Under the pieces are notes generated by a model that ran no database searches, was not told where the DNA came from, and saw only the letters and a program-made list of their open reading frames with translations. The position numbers were made by a program, and so were the translations under genes. Below are positions 30,960 to 37,487 of a stretch of DNA of 42,541 nucleotides, piece by piece. The DNA lies in IMG/VR virus record IMGVR_UViG_3300046684_000080, positions 1-42,541 of that record; one strand, given 5' to 3'. This DNA comes from a virus. Every line of letters starts with the position of its first letter. Position 1 is the stretch's first letter.

Positions 30960-31498
30960 GCTGCTCTCCCAAAAAGTGCTTGAATGATCGGGTCCTTCAT
31001 ACGTGGTGCCTTGCGCTTTCGTGCTGCGTACCGCTGCTTTCGGATTTCCCACTCCACCGGGTCGATGCGCTTCATGAAGCGCTCAACCCGCTGTTTCTGG
31101 GTCATCTTCTTGGGCTTCGGTTGGCTGACTCCGGCGCCGATGACGTAGAGCGCCTGCCACTGCCCGTTGCAGCCGGCCTGCCGCCAGAGAGTGATGTGCG
31201 CGCGTCCTTCGTTGACAAGTCGGCCCAGCAACTCGCGCGCGTGGCCGAGATCAATGTCGATCTCCTTGAAAACGTCGATGGCGGCCCGGGCCTTGCCGTC
31301 AGCCATAAGATCGGCGACCACGCCCAGCATTTCGGAATGGCCGCGGTGCTTCGCGCCGAATCCCAACTGCTTCGCCTTGCGGAATGCGTATTGCATGCTT
31401 CGGCCCGGCAGGAGATGCATCTGATCCTTTATCGGCACGGACGACTGCCACATGACGCGCAGCGTCTCGATCTCTTGTTGAGTCCAGACGGCAGCCAT
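30956..31498 (-). CDS. Hypothetical protein with N-terminal HTH-like region, about 180 aa
   Basis: The start region (AAVWTQQEIETLRVMWQSSV, then RSMQYAFRKAKQLGFG) is like a Myb/GcrA-type or SANT-like DNA-binding helix set. The middle (HARELLGRLVNEGRAHITLW) looks like a winged helix. The C-terminus is very basic. ATG 31498 is used; GTG 31501 is also possible. Probably DNA binding; role unknown. Confidence 0.7.
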   Translation of the reverse strand: MAAVWTQQEIETLRVMWQSSVPIKDQMHLLPGRSMQYAFRKAKQLGFGAKHRGHSEMLGVVADLMADGKARAAIDVFKEIDIDLGHARELLGRLVNEGRAHITLWRQAGCNGQWQALYVIGAGVSQPKPKKMTQKQRVERFMKRIDPVEWEIRKQRYAARKRKAPRMKDPIIQALFGRAA

Positions 31499-32007
31499 CA
31501 CGCAACCCTCAGTTCGAAGCGCTTCGTCCCGCCGGCATTCTTCACCATCACGACCTTCCCGCTTTCTTTGCGTCGCACGGATTCCCCGGCGGCCCGCGTG
31601 TACTGAAGCTTTGTCACCGTCTCGGTCAGCTGCTCGAACAGCTCGATGCCGCTGTTCATGGCCGGCAGGCCGCCGATGCCGAACACCAGTCGTCCGGTCG
31701 CATGGAACCGCTCAGCCGCGTCGATCATTGCGTTTTGCGCTGCATACACGACTTCGAGCCCGATACTCCCGTTGCCTGCCTCTTCGCACAGGATCTGCGC
31801 GATGTTCAAAGCATTGACGACCGTGTGCCATGCGTTCTTGACGTTCTCGCCGCGCGAGATGGACAGCGCCGATGCATGAACTGCCGTGAGAATCGCCGTG
31901 CGGGCGCTGCTGTCGAGCGGCGCATTGCCTTCGAACAGGAAAGACGTGATGTCCTTCCGCTTCGATCTCGCGATGTATGGCTTCCTGGTCTTACGATTCG
32001 CCGGCAT
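31498..32007 (-). CDS. Hypothetical protein, 169 aa
   Basis: It starts MPANRKTRKPYIARSKRKDI (basic), then a helical body with ALDSSARTAILTAVHASAL-like Ala-rich helices and a C-terminal basic end. Similar genes lie near replication genes in Burkholderia phages, but I do not recognise a function. ATG 32007 overlaps the TAA of the VRR-NUC gene. Confidence 0.65.
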   Translation of the reverse strand: MPANRKTRKPYIARSKRKDITSFLFEGNAPLDSSARTAILTAVHASALSISRGENVKNAWHTVVNALNIAQILCEEAGNGSIGLEVVYAAQNAMIDAAERFHATGRLVFGIGGLPAMNSGIELFEQLTETVTKLQYTRAAGESVRRKESGKVVMVKNAGGTKRFELRVA

Positions 32008-32297
32008 TAAGCGGCCCTCCCCATCAGATAATTGATCGCCTGTTCCGGCGTCTCGACTACGTATGCTTCGCCCTTCCAGTTCCCGAACCAAACCGCTTCG
32101 TCGTCGGTCAGCTTCCGCGCGCTGGGCGGCTTCGCCCCATCCTTCACTTCCATCACCACCGTCCTGCCTCTAAACCCGACCAGAAGATCCGGGCATCCCG
32201 AACCGACCATGTGAATCGGCGTAACGCTCGCCCCTACTTTCCGCAGCGCCGACACCACGTCGGCCTGATTCGCATCCACCTTTGCCGCTCGCCTCAA
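32007..32297 (-). CDS. VRR-NUC domain nuclease
   Basis: A 96-aa nuclease of the PD-(D/E)xK type: MVGSGCPDLLVGFRGRTVVM followed by EVKDG. That gives GxPDL with the acidic residue and ExK. Stand-alone VRR-NUC proteins are common in phage replication clusters and are thought to resolve branched DNA. The start is probably TTG 32297, which overlaps the DnaB TGA (TTGA) and has GAGAGG about 7 nt upstream; there is no suitable ATG, and a longer frame would run into DnaB. Confidence 0.87.
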   Translation of the reverse strand: MRRAAKVDANQADVVSALRKVGASVTPIHMVGSGCPDLLVGFRGRTVVMEVKDGAKPPSARKLTDDEAVWFGNWKGEAYVVETPEQAINYLMGRAA

Positions 32298-33664
32298 TCG
32301 AAACCTCTCGTGCGCGATGTCTTGTTCACCGTTGCCGTCGGCCAGGCGCCGGCATGGTTCTCGAACTTCATGAACTCGCCGCGATACGTCAGCGGAATGT
32401 CGCCAGTACGGCCGTGGCGGAACTTCGCGACGCGCAACTGTGCGAATCCTTGCCACTGCTCGCCCGCCTCCGGGTTCGAGACTTCCTCGCGGTGGATGAA
32501 CAGCACGGCGTCGGCGTCCTGCTCGATCGAGCCCGAGTCGCGCAGGTCGGAAAGCATCGGCAGTCGGTTGCTGCGTTCCTCGACCTTCCGGTTGAGCTGC
32601 GCGAGAGCCACGATCGCGACGTTCAGTTCCTTGGCGAGCGCCTTAAGGCCGCGCGAGATGCCTTCGATCTCAGCGTTCCGGTTCGCGCCCTCGCCCGTCA
32701 TCAGCTGCAAGTAGTCGACGACGATCACGTCTAGGCCGGCCTTGCGCTTCACCAGGCGCGCCTTCGAGCGGACGTCTAGCATCCGGAGTGCGGCCTGATC
32801 GTCGATGTAAAGGTTCAGGTCGCGGATCTTCATCGTTGCGGCCGTCACGCGGTTCCAAAATTCGTTGTCGTCTTCGGGCGAGGCCATCACGGTGTCGAGC
32901 GGGATGCGGCCCAGAGACGCGAGGTTCCGGTCGTGGAGTTCCGATTCGGGCATTTCCATCGACAGGAACAGCGCGCTGTGATCGATGGCGACGTGCGTCG
33001 CGATGTTCAGCGCCAGAGCCGTCTTGCCCATGCCGGGACGCGCTGCGAGGATCACCAGCCAGCCCGGGCGCAGTCCGCCGTTCAGTTGGCGATCTATGTC
33101 GTCCAGGCCCGTTTTGATGACCCGATCGGAACCCGTCGAGCGGCGCTCAAGCGCGCTGATGTGCTCGGCGAGACCTTGCGCGGCCAGCTTCGGCTCGCGC
33201 TTGATCGTCGCCTCACCGAGCGCCTCGAGCTTTGCTGCAGCGCGATCGATCAGCGTTCCGGCGCTCTCCGGCGTCGCGCCGACCGAATCCTGAATCTCTG
33301 CCGCTACGGTCAGCAGACCGCGCTTCTGGGCCCTGTCCCGAACGATTTCGGCATAGCGCGCCACGTTCACGGAACTCGGCGTGCTCTGCGCGAGGTCGTT
33401 CAGATACCGCAAGCCGCCCACGTCAGCGGCGCGGCCGTCGACGTTCAGACGTTCGAAAACGGTCATCACGTCGGCGCCGACGCCGCCGGCGATCAGCTTC
33501 GTGACCTCTGCGAAAATCGTCCGATGATCAGCCCGGTAAAAATGCTCGGTGCGCAGATCGCCGATGCGGTCGATCGCGTCGTTGTCGATCAGCAGTGCGC
33601 CGATGACGCTCTGCTCGTGCTCGATGCTGTGCGGCGTTGCACGCTGCAAGTCGTTGGCGCTCAT
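32294..33664 (-). CDS. dnaB: Replicative DNA helicase, DnaB type
   Basis: A 456-aa helicase with the N-terminal DnaB domain (PHSIEHEQSVIGALLIDND), Walker A AARPGMGKTAL (about 207-217) and Walker B VIVVDYLQLM (about 315-325), plus DLRDSGSIEQDADAVLFIHR. It is the phage's own hexameric fork helicase, recruited by the initiator coded just upstream, so the phage can assemble its fork without host DnaB. Overlaps the initiator gene by ATGA. Confidence 0.95.
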   Translation of the reverse strand: MSANDLQRATPHSIEHEQSVIGALLIDNDAIDRIGDLRTEHFYRADHRTIFAEVTKLIAGGVGADVMTVFERLNVDGRAADVGGLRYLNDLAQSTPSSVNVARYAEIVRDRAQKRGLLTVAAEIQDSVGATPESAGTLIDRAAAKLEALGEATIKREPKLAAQGLAEHISALERRSTGSDRVIKTGLDDIDRQLNGGLRPGWLVILAARPGMGKTALALNIATHVAIDHSALFLSMEMPESELHDRNLASLGRIPLDTVMASPEDDNEFWNRVTAATMKIRDLNLYIDDQAALRMLDVRSKARLVKRKAGLDVIVVDYLQLMTGEGANRNAEIEGISRGLKALAKELNVAIVALAQLNRKVEERSNRLPMLSDLRDSGSIEQDADAVLFIHREEVSNPEAGEQWQGFAQLRVAKFRHGRTGDIPLTYRGEFMKFENHAGAWPTATVNKTSRTRGFD

Positions 33665-34509
33665 GCGGCCTCCGCGTCATGGAATCGGCCTTCGCGGATC
33701 TTCGCGAAGTTCTCGGCTTTGCAAATCCAGTCCAGCCCCGGCGTGAACGGCTTCCGATCACCGGCAGTCGCGCGGCCGGTCAGGAAGTCCGACTTGGCGA
33801 TGTAGCCGAAGAAACGGCGCCACCACTCGAGGTTTTGGCGCTTCGCGTCTTCGTTCCAACGGCAGCGGAGGTGATCGGCGCGTGACGCGGTCCAGTCGCG
33901 GATCATCGGGCTTGCAGGCAAAAGCTCGTGGTACAGGGCAATGATTTCCTGATGCGGGCACGCAGGCTTAGCAGACTTCGGTCGCTGCTCGGACAGGTCG
34001 TCAGCCTGGCTGGCGACAAGCAACACGTCAGTGTTGCTAGGGGTTATCTCTTCTCTTATCTCCTCTTCTCTGTCGTTGCATTGCGTTGCATCGCGTTGCA
34101 TGTCGTCCCCGATCGTTTCAGTGAGTTTCTTTTTCTCGCGGTGGAGACGACTACGTTCAGTGTTGGAAAGGGCGCCAGTATTGGGATTGCCGGAATCTTC
34201 GCGCTTCGGCTGACGTCCTTCCCATCCGGCGATGCGACCGTCGACGATCAGCTTCTTCTCGACCATTGCATTCCAAACCTGCTCCACGCATCCGTCAGCG
34301 AGACCCAGCAAAACGTCGTAGTCGTTGCAGTCGAACGATGCAACGTTGCCGCGCGTTGCATCTGCGTTGCATTGCGTTGCATTGCTCGCGCACTCAAGAA
34401 GGCATGCCCACACGGAAATAACAGTCGGCAGCGGCTGAGCGCTGCGACGTGCCACCCACTGGAACTTTGGGTCTGTGACCGTGCCGTGCCACCAACGAAA
34501 CCAATCCAT
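33661..34509 (-). CDS. Replication initiator protein (O/DnaT-like)
   Basis: A 282-aa protein directly before DnaB. The N-terminus (MDWFRWWHGTVTDPKFQWVA) and the winged-helix-like region to about residue 95 resemble primosomal initiator proteins. A central variable part follows (ERSRLHREKKKLTE and acid-rich stretches), then a C-terminal helicase-loader-like part (LEWWRRFFGYIAKSDFLTGR, TPGLDWICKAENFAKIREG). GGAG precedes ATG 34509. The coding sequence contains the CGTTGCAT iteron array, as lambda O contains ori. It should bind the iterons and load DnaB. Confidence 0.82.
   Translation of the reverse strand: MDWFRWWHGTVTDPKFQWVARRSAQPLPTVISVWACLLECASNATQCNADATRGNVASFDCNDYDVLLGLADGCVEQVWNAMVEKKLIVDGRIAGWEGRQPKREDSGNPNTGALSNTERSRLHREKKKLTETIGDDMQRDATQCNDREEEIREEITPSNTDVLLVASQADDLSEQRPKSAKPACPHQEIIALYHELLPASPMIRDWTASRADHLRCRWNEDAKRQNLEWWRRFFGYIAKSDFLTGRATAGDRKPFTPGLDWICKAENFAKIREGRFHDAEAA
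34074..34382. other. Candidate replication origin: CGTTGCAT iteron array
   Basis: Exact CGTTGCAT occurs at 34074-34081, 34084-34091 and 34094-34101 (10-bp spacing) and again at 34354-34361, 34365-34372 and 34375-34382 (11 and 10 bp). An inverted copy sits at 34338-34345 and a one-mismatch copy at 34323-34330. One-turn spacing on a single face of DNA is what an initiator array needs. A pyrimidine-rich, A/T-containing stretch at about 34044-34074 flanks the first group and could be the unwinding element. Location inside the initiator gene parallels lambda ori in O. Confidence 0.75.
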
Positions 34510-34510
34510 G

Positions 34511-34696
34511 TCAGGCTCCGACAGCGACCAGCGCTTCGTTAAGTCGCGCGAGGCGGCCGTCATTGAGAGCCTTGATCTCGCGCTTCAGCTGGTCACAAAT
34601 CCACAGGCGAGCGGCACGCTCTTCGCACGTCGTCATGCGGTGGCAAAGCTCGTTGATACGAGCCTCGCGCGCCGAGTCCAGGTTGGTCGAATCCAT
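34511..34696 (-). CDS. Small helical protein, 61 aa
   Basis: Not recognised. MDSTNLDSAREARINELCHR and an otherwise charged helical sequence with three cysteines. It starts at ATG 34696, 2 nt past the preceding stop, and ends 1 nt before the initiator ATG, so it is part of the coupled replication operon. Confidence 0.7.
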   Translation of the reverse strand: MDSTNLDSAREARINELCHRMTTCEERAARLWICDQLKREIKALNDGRLARLNEALVAVGA

Positions 34697-34698
34697 GA

Positions 34699-35001
34699 TT
34701 AAGCCTTGGGCAATCCGAGAAGTTCCTGACGCTTTCCGGTGTGCAGATCGCGCACCGAACCGCGAACCTGCAGGCGGTTGGCGTCGATCAGCGCGCGGGC
34801 ACGGCCGCACACACTGGAAAGCTTCAGGTTGGTTTGTGCGCTGATCTGCTCGCGCGTCAGCAGGATCTCGGGCGAGTCGAAGCAGTCCATCACCATTTGC
34901 TGGGTGTGGCAGAGCTGCTTGACCGTCATCGAGTGAAACGACTCCGACTGTGTGTCGGAGACGCGGCGACCTGAGCGGCCGCTAAAGTGTTCGGTGTTCA
35001 T
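34699..35001 (-). CDS. Winged-helix/HTH-type protein, 100 aa
   Basis: AGGAGG about 6 nt before ATG 35001 is a strong binding site. The C-terminal 60 residues (ILLTREQISAQTNLKLSSVC, then GRARALIDANRLQVRGSV) are an HTH-wing module as in small phage regulators. It is probably a DNA-binding accessory factor of the replication region. Confidence 0.75.
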   Translation of the reverse strand: MNTEHFSGRSGRRVSDTQSESFHSMTVKQLCHTQQMVMDCFDSPEILLTREQISAQTNLKLSSVCGRARALIDANRLQVRGSVRDLHTGKRQELLGLPKA

Positions 35002-35087
35002 ATGGGTCCCTCCTGTGAGGAGTACTAAATCGGAACAGAAGGAGGCTCCCGTAGAACCTGCTTGTGTATCGACTCATCCCATTCGAT

Positions 35088-35110
35088 GCGCCGGCAGGCC
35101 GTGCCGGCGC
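35088..35110. repeat. Perfect 9-bp hairpin in the gap before the HTH gene
   Basis: GCGCCGGCA, loop GGCCG, TGCCGGCGC. Strong stem without a T run on either strand. It lies 8 nt past the stop of the 60-aa gene; perhaps an mRNA stabiliser or a transcription pause. The 35002-35117 gap otherwise holds only the ribosome binding site of the downstream gene. Confidence 0.6.
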
Positions 35111-35117
35111 GGTGTTT

Positions 35118-35300
35118 CTAGTGCCCTTGCTGCGTGGACTGCATCAACTGACCGATCTGTTTGAATGCTTCGAACAAGGTCGGGTCGGTTGCTCGTTGCT
35201 GCCTGAGGTCCTCCCTTATGGCGTTTTTGTCGTCTCCCACTCGGCTTCTCGCTGCTTCGATTGCCTCATGGACTCTTGCAAGTGCTTCCTCGTCGGACAT
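35118..35300 (-). CDS. Small hypothetical protein, 60 aa
   Basis: Not recognised. A charged, fully helical protein (MSDEEALARVHEAIEAARSR, then EAFKQIGQLMQSTQQGH). Its start is 1 nt from the stop of the CII-like gene, so the two are coupled. Confidence 0.65.
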   Translation of the reverse strand: MSDEEALARVHEAIEAARSRVGDDKNAIREDLRQQRATDPTLFEAFKQIGQLMQSTQQGH

Positions 35301-35301
35301 G

Positions 35302-35685
35302 TCACCTCTTGTTGGCGATCATTCTCTCTAATATGGTCAACTCGACCCGGTCAGCCCACCACTGACTAACGGCCCGGTTGCCTACAACACGCTCGAACTC
35401 GTCGACCTTTTCGGCCGGCAAGTCCGCCCGCTTCTTGCCCTTCGTATCGAACGCCTGCGGATTCACGAAGTTCGTGACGTGCGGCGCGTACAGTCCGCAC
35501 AGCTCCGCGAGTGTTCTTTTCGTCATGCCTTTGACGGCCCGGTTCTCCCAGGCAAGCCAAACGGCATCGCGAAAAGTCGCACACTTGGCGATCTCAGCGT
35601 CAGGCAGGAACCGCGGAGCATCTGCAGAGCCTTCCGACTTCAGGTTGTGTGCAGCGGCCTTGTGCGGCGTTTGTTGTGTCTGCAT
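35302..35685 (-). CDS. CII-like regulator
   Basis: A 127-aa protein in the slot of cII, second gene after cro. The central HTH (AVKGMTKRTLAELCGLYAPH, then VTNFVNPQAFDTKGKKRADL) resembles phage CII-like activators and other small HTH regulators. AAGGAAG precedes ATG 35685. It may activate the repressor or integrase promoters; this is inferred from position. Confidence 0.65.
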   Translation of the reverse strand: MQTQQTPHKAAAHNLKSEGSADAPRFLPDAEIAKCATFRDAVWLAWENRAVKGMTKRTLAELCGLYAPHVTNFVNPQAFDTKGKKRADLPAEKVDEFERVVGNRAVSQWWADRVELTILERMIANKR

Positions 35686-35754
35686 CTTCCTTTCCAGTTA
35701 GTGAAAAACAATCGTATTACGACTTGGATTACTGCATGGAGCCGGGGGAAATTG

Positions 35755-35831
35755 AAGGGGTCGACCGACCCCTTAACCCCATGAAACTCACCCAGAAGAA
35801 AATCCGCCAGATGATGCGTTTCAGAAGAGCA
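35755..35831 (-). promoter_or_regulatory. Post-cro leader with boxA-like element and hairpin (nutR/tR1-like)
   Basis: Just downstream of cro on the minus strand lies TGCTCTTCTGAA (35820-35831), which matches the first seven bases of boxA (TGCTCTTTAACA). It is followed by a 9-bp inverted repeat AAGGGGTCG-N2-CGACCCCTT at 35755-35774. The order cro, boxA-like, hairpin, cII-like is that of lambda nutR-tR1. The hairpin has no T tract, so a rho-dependent or pausing function is more likely. Short matches could be chance. Confidence 0.4.
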
Positions 35832-35837
35832 GCAAAA

Positions 35838-36041
35838 TTAAGCAGCAACCTTGTCCCGGGATCGCATGACCTTCCGATGAAGAGCGACGAGCTTCCGCCC
35901 CTTTTCGTAACCGAAGGACTTTTGCTTGGTTTGCCTCAGGACATGGTTGACGGCCGACTGACTGGCGCCGATTTGGACGGCGATTTCAGTCTGGGTCATA
36001 CCGGCATCGAGGCAGTCGCGGATGAGTTGGGTCCAGTTCAT
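35838..36041 (-). CDS. cro: Cro-like repressor
   Basis: A 67-aa HTH protein (MTQTEIAVQIGASQSAVNHV at about residues 15-34) divergent from the CI-like gene. Its promoter's -10 ends 8 nt before ATG 36041, so the transcript should be leaderless or nearly so. The C-terminus is basic. It should bind the same operators as CI and favour lytic growth. Confidence 0.85.
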   Translation of the reverse strand: MNWTQLIRDCLDAGMTQTEIAVQIGASQSAVNHVLRQTKQKSFGYEKGRKLVALHRKVMRSRDKVAA

Positions 36042-36048
36042 GAGTCCA

Positions 36049-36076
36049 ATATTAGCACACTAATATGCACTGTCAA
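36049..36076 (-). promoter_or_regulatory. Leftward lytic promoter (PR-like) with operator
   Basis: Minus strand: -35 TTGACA (36071-36076, perfect), 16-nt spacer, -10 TAATAT (36049-36054). The operator ATATTAG-CACA-CTAATAT (36049-36066, perfect 7-bp arms) covers the -10. Because the palindrome is symmetrical, it also offers a TAATAT -10 (36061-36066) for weak plus-strand transcription of the CI gene, with a poor -35 (TTCATG, 36037-36042). Confidence 0.8.
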
Positions 36077-36102
36077 TAGTGATCTACTTGAGAAAACTAA
36101 TA
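36074..36102. promoter_or_regulatory. Degenerate second and third repressor operators
   Basis: CAATAG-TGAT-CTACTT (36074-36089) matches the operator TATTAG-N4-CTAATA at 8 of 12 positions, 24 bp from the first operator. CTTGAG-AAAA-CTAATA (36087-36102) has one perfect half. Weak copies near a strong one are typical of switch regions. Confidence 0.45.
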
Positions 36103-36104
36103 AC

Positions 36105-36776
36105 ATGCGTCTCATGAGCATAGGTCACCGAATCCGTCAATTAAGGGAAAAGGCCGGACTTTCCCAGTCAGATCTCGCAATTAAGGCGGGCGTGTCGCAA
36201 GGTACGATCAGCCAACTCGAGAAGAACCCCAATCAGAAGACAAAGCACCTGGTCGCAATCGCTCGCGCATTGGATGCGTCGGTCGACTGGCTCGAGAAAG
36301 GGACCGGTCCGATCGAACGCCAAAGAAAGACGGCGATCACTCCGGATGACTCGGACGAGTTCATTGCCATCAGAAAAGTCGTGTTCAGAATAAGCGCAGG
36401 TGTAGCAGGATTTGCCGTCGATTTCCTAGACAACGGCGACGGCGCCCCACTGTTTTTCCAAAAGACGTGGTTCGCAACCCGTGGGTACGACCCGGACGAT
36501 CTCTATGCGATCAAGGTGCGCGGCGCCAGCATGGAGCCGTCGCTCGCGGACGGCGACACGGTTGTAGTCAACACGGAAGACAAAACTCCAATGGACGGCG
36601 AAGTGTTCGCCGCCAACTATGACGGCGAGCTGGTCGTGAAGCGCCTGGTGCGGGACGCCGGCGAATGGTGGCTCTCATCCGACAATCGCGATGAGCGTCG
36701 ATACCCGCGCAAGCGATGCGACGAGCACACCTTCATCCTTGGCCGGATCGTCCACAAGCAAAGCGAACGGATCTAA
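36105..36776 (+). CDS. cI: CI-like repressor with S24 autoprotease
   Basis: A 223-aa repressor. The N-terminal HTH is QSDLAIKAGVSQGTIS (about 21-36). The C-terminal S24 peptidase has Ser142 in RGASMEPSLADGD and Lys179 in ELVVKRL, with a probable cleavage site Ala98-Gly99 (ISAGVAG). RecA-stimulated self-cleavage would induce the prophage on DNA damage. ATG 36105 is chosen; ATG 36114 (MSIGHRIRQL) is also good, and neither has a strong binding site. It is divergent from cro and followed by a terminator. Confidence 0.92.
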   Translation: MRLMSIGHRIRQLREKAGLSQSDLAIKAGVSQGTISQLEKNPNQKTKHLVAIARALDASVDWLEKGTGPIERQRKTAITPDDSDEFIAIRKVVFRISAGVAGFAVDFLDNGDGAPLFFQKTWFATRGYDPDDLYAIKVRGASMEPSLADGDTVVVNTEDKTPMDGEVFAANYDGELVVKRLVRDAGEWWLSSDNRDERRYPRKRCDEHTFILGRIVHKQSERI

Positions 36777-36870
36777 CCCAGTCGCGCGGCGGGGCCAGCT
36801 TAATAAGGAAGATCTCCAAGACTGCGCCGGGCTCTGGCCCGAACGCAGCGAGCACAAACGCGCCATCACA

Positions 36871-36892
36871 GCCCGCCTCGAGCGGGCTTTTT
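36871..36892 (+). terminator. Intrinsic terminator of the repressor gene
   Basis: GCCCGC-CTCGA-GCGGGC followed by TTTTT, 94 nt after the cI stop. Confidence 0.88.
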
Positions 36893-37021
36893 GTTGTCCG
36901 CATCATGCGAATCGGCAACAATTGCACGGTCGGATTGTTTCGAAAGGTAATTTCTGTACCGAAAAGGTGTGACAAAAATACGTCGCCCTAACCTCCTCCC
37001 TGTTTCCATTCAATCGCTAAA

Positions 37022-37038
37022 CGCAACAGTCTGTTGCG
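37022..37038. repeat. Perfect 17-bp palindrome CGCAACAG-T-CTGTTGCG
   Basis: Two 8-bp arms around a single T, 48 nt upstream of the -35 of the rightward promoter. It differs from the CI operator, so it may bind a second regulator or the CII-like protein; it has no T run and lies in no gene. Confidence 0.6.
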
Positions 37039-37072
37039 CCGAAACGCGTCCCTAGTACCATCCAAAAGAAAT

Positions 37073-37114
37073 TATTAGTTTGCTATTGACGTTCATCTAT
37101 TAGCCAACTAATAT
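37073..37114 (+). promoter_or_regulatory. Rightward early promoter (PL-like) with two operators
   Basis: -35 TTGACG (37086-37091), 17-nt spacer, -10 TAATAT (37109-37114). The operator TATTAG-CCAA-CTAATA (37098-37113, perfect) overlaps the -10 exactly as at the leftward promoter. A second, imperfect copy TATTAG-TTTG-CTATTG (37073-37088) lies 25 bp upstream over the -35. CI binding would shut off the recombination operon together with cro. Confidence 0.83.
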
Positions 37115-37143
37115 TCATTCCATGCGCTGACCGAACAGCGTGG

Positions 37144-37332
37144 CGGCGAAAGCCGGTGCTCTTTAAAAACCTATCTCGCTGGCCTCTTACGGGACTCGCC
37201 AGCCGGTCTGAAGACAGATCGTGAGCCAACTACAGCAACCCGCGCTAGGCCGATGTTCGGCTACCGGGCCCTGCTGAGCGAAGTTGGCGAAAAGTCTTAC
37301 CAGTGCGCTTCGACGGAGCGCACCGCTAAGAC
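37144..37332 (+). ncRNA. Structured leader RNA of the early rightward transcript
   Basis: The leader holds in order: CGGC-GAAA-GCCG (37144-37155); boxA-like TGCTCTTTAAAA (37157-37168); GCTGGC/GCCAGC (37178-37203); GGTCTG-AAGA-CAGATC (37205-37220); a 64-nt stem-loop at 37225-37288 with segments 7, 5, 4, 3 and 4 bp, closing on the loop TGT; and 37294-37332 with GTCTTA/TAAGAC outside and GTGCGCT/AGCGCAC inside. The last ends 4 nt before the GGAG of the first gene. Almost the whole leader is base-paired, which is unusual for chance in a 190-nt stretch. It recalls HK022 put RNA or a nut region, but no N protein is seen. Confidence 0.7.
37157..37168 (+). promoter_or_regulatory. boxA-like antitermination element
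   Basis: TGCTCTTTAAAA differs from the rRNA-type boxA TGCTCTTTAACA at one base. It sits about 36 nt after the predicted start of the rightward early transcript, where NusB/NusE could bind. Confidence 0.62.
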
Positions 37333-37346
37333 AAATGGAGATGGAC

Positions 37347-37487
37347 ATGAGCCAACCGGCCGAAGACCTTATCGAACTAAAGCGCCTTGCCGAAGGCGGC
37401 GCTGGCGCCTTGACTGAAAAACTGCTGCGCGAATACGCGGCGCGAATCATTGCCTCAGGTCTGAGAGATGACCGAGGAGGCCTCTGA
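37347..37487 (+). CDS. Small hypothetical protein, 46 aa
   Basis: First gene of the early rightward operon. ATG 37347 has GGAG at 37337-37340; two other ATGs just upstream in frame have no such spacing. The sequence MSQPAEDLIELKRLAEGGAG and a helical remainder are not recognised. It is not Arg-rich and does not look like an N antiterminator. Its TGA overlaps the next ATG. Confidence 0.7.
   Translation: MSQPAEDLIELKRLAEGGAGALTEKLLREYAARIIASGLRDDRGGL

Larger units (their letters stand above)
36777..37346 (+). other. 570-nt non-coding control region between cI and the early rightward genes
   Basis: No convincing gene. It holds the cI terminator (36871-36892), a 17-bp palindrome (37022-37038), two repressor operators with a promoter (37073-37114), a boxA-like site (37157-37168) and a chain of RNA stem-loops reaching the first ribosome binding site. 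The stretch 36893-37020 shows nothing I can name. Confidence 0.75.

Noticed and set aside
34074-34101. CRISPR-like short repeats
   Set aside because: The 8-bp units are only one helical turn apart with no spacers; they are iterons inside a coding sequence.
36716-36991. 91-aa plus-strand frame after the repressor
   Set aside because: It reads through the repressor terminator, has no binding site and starts inside cI.
37205-37220. Canonical lambda boxB
   Set aside because: The loop sequence resembles GAAGA, but the best pairing closes on AAGA and the distance from boxA (37 nt) is too long for a classic nut site; kept only as part of the leader structure.
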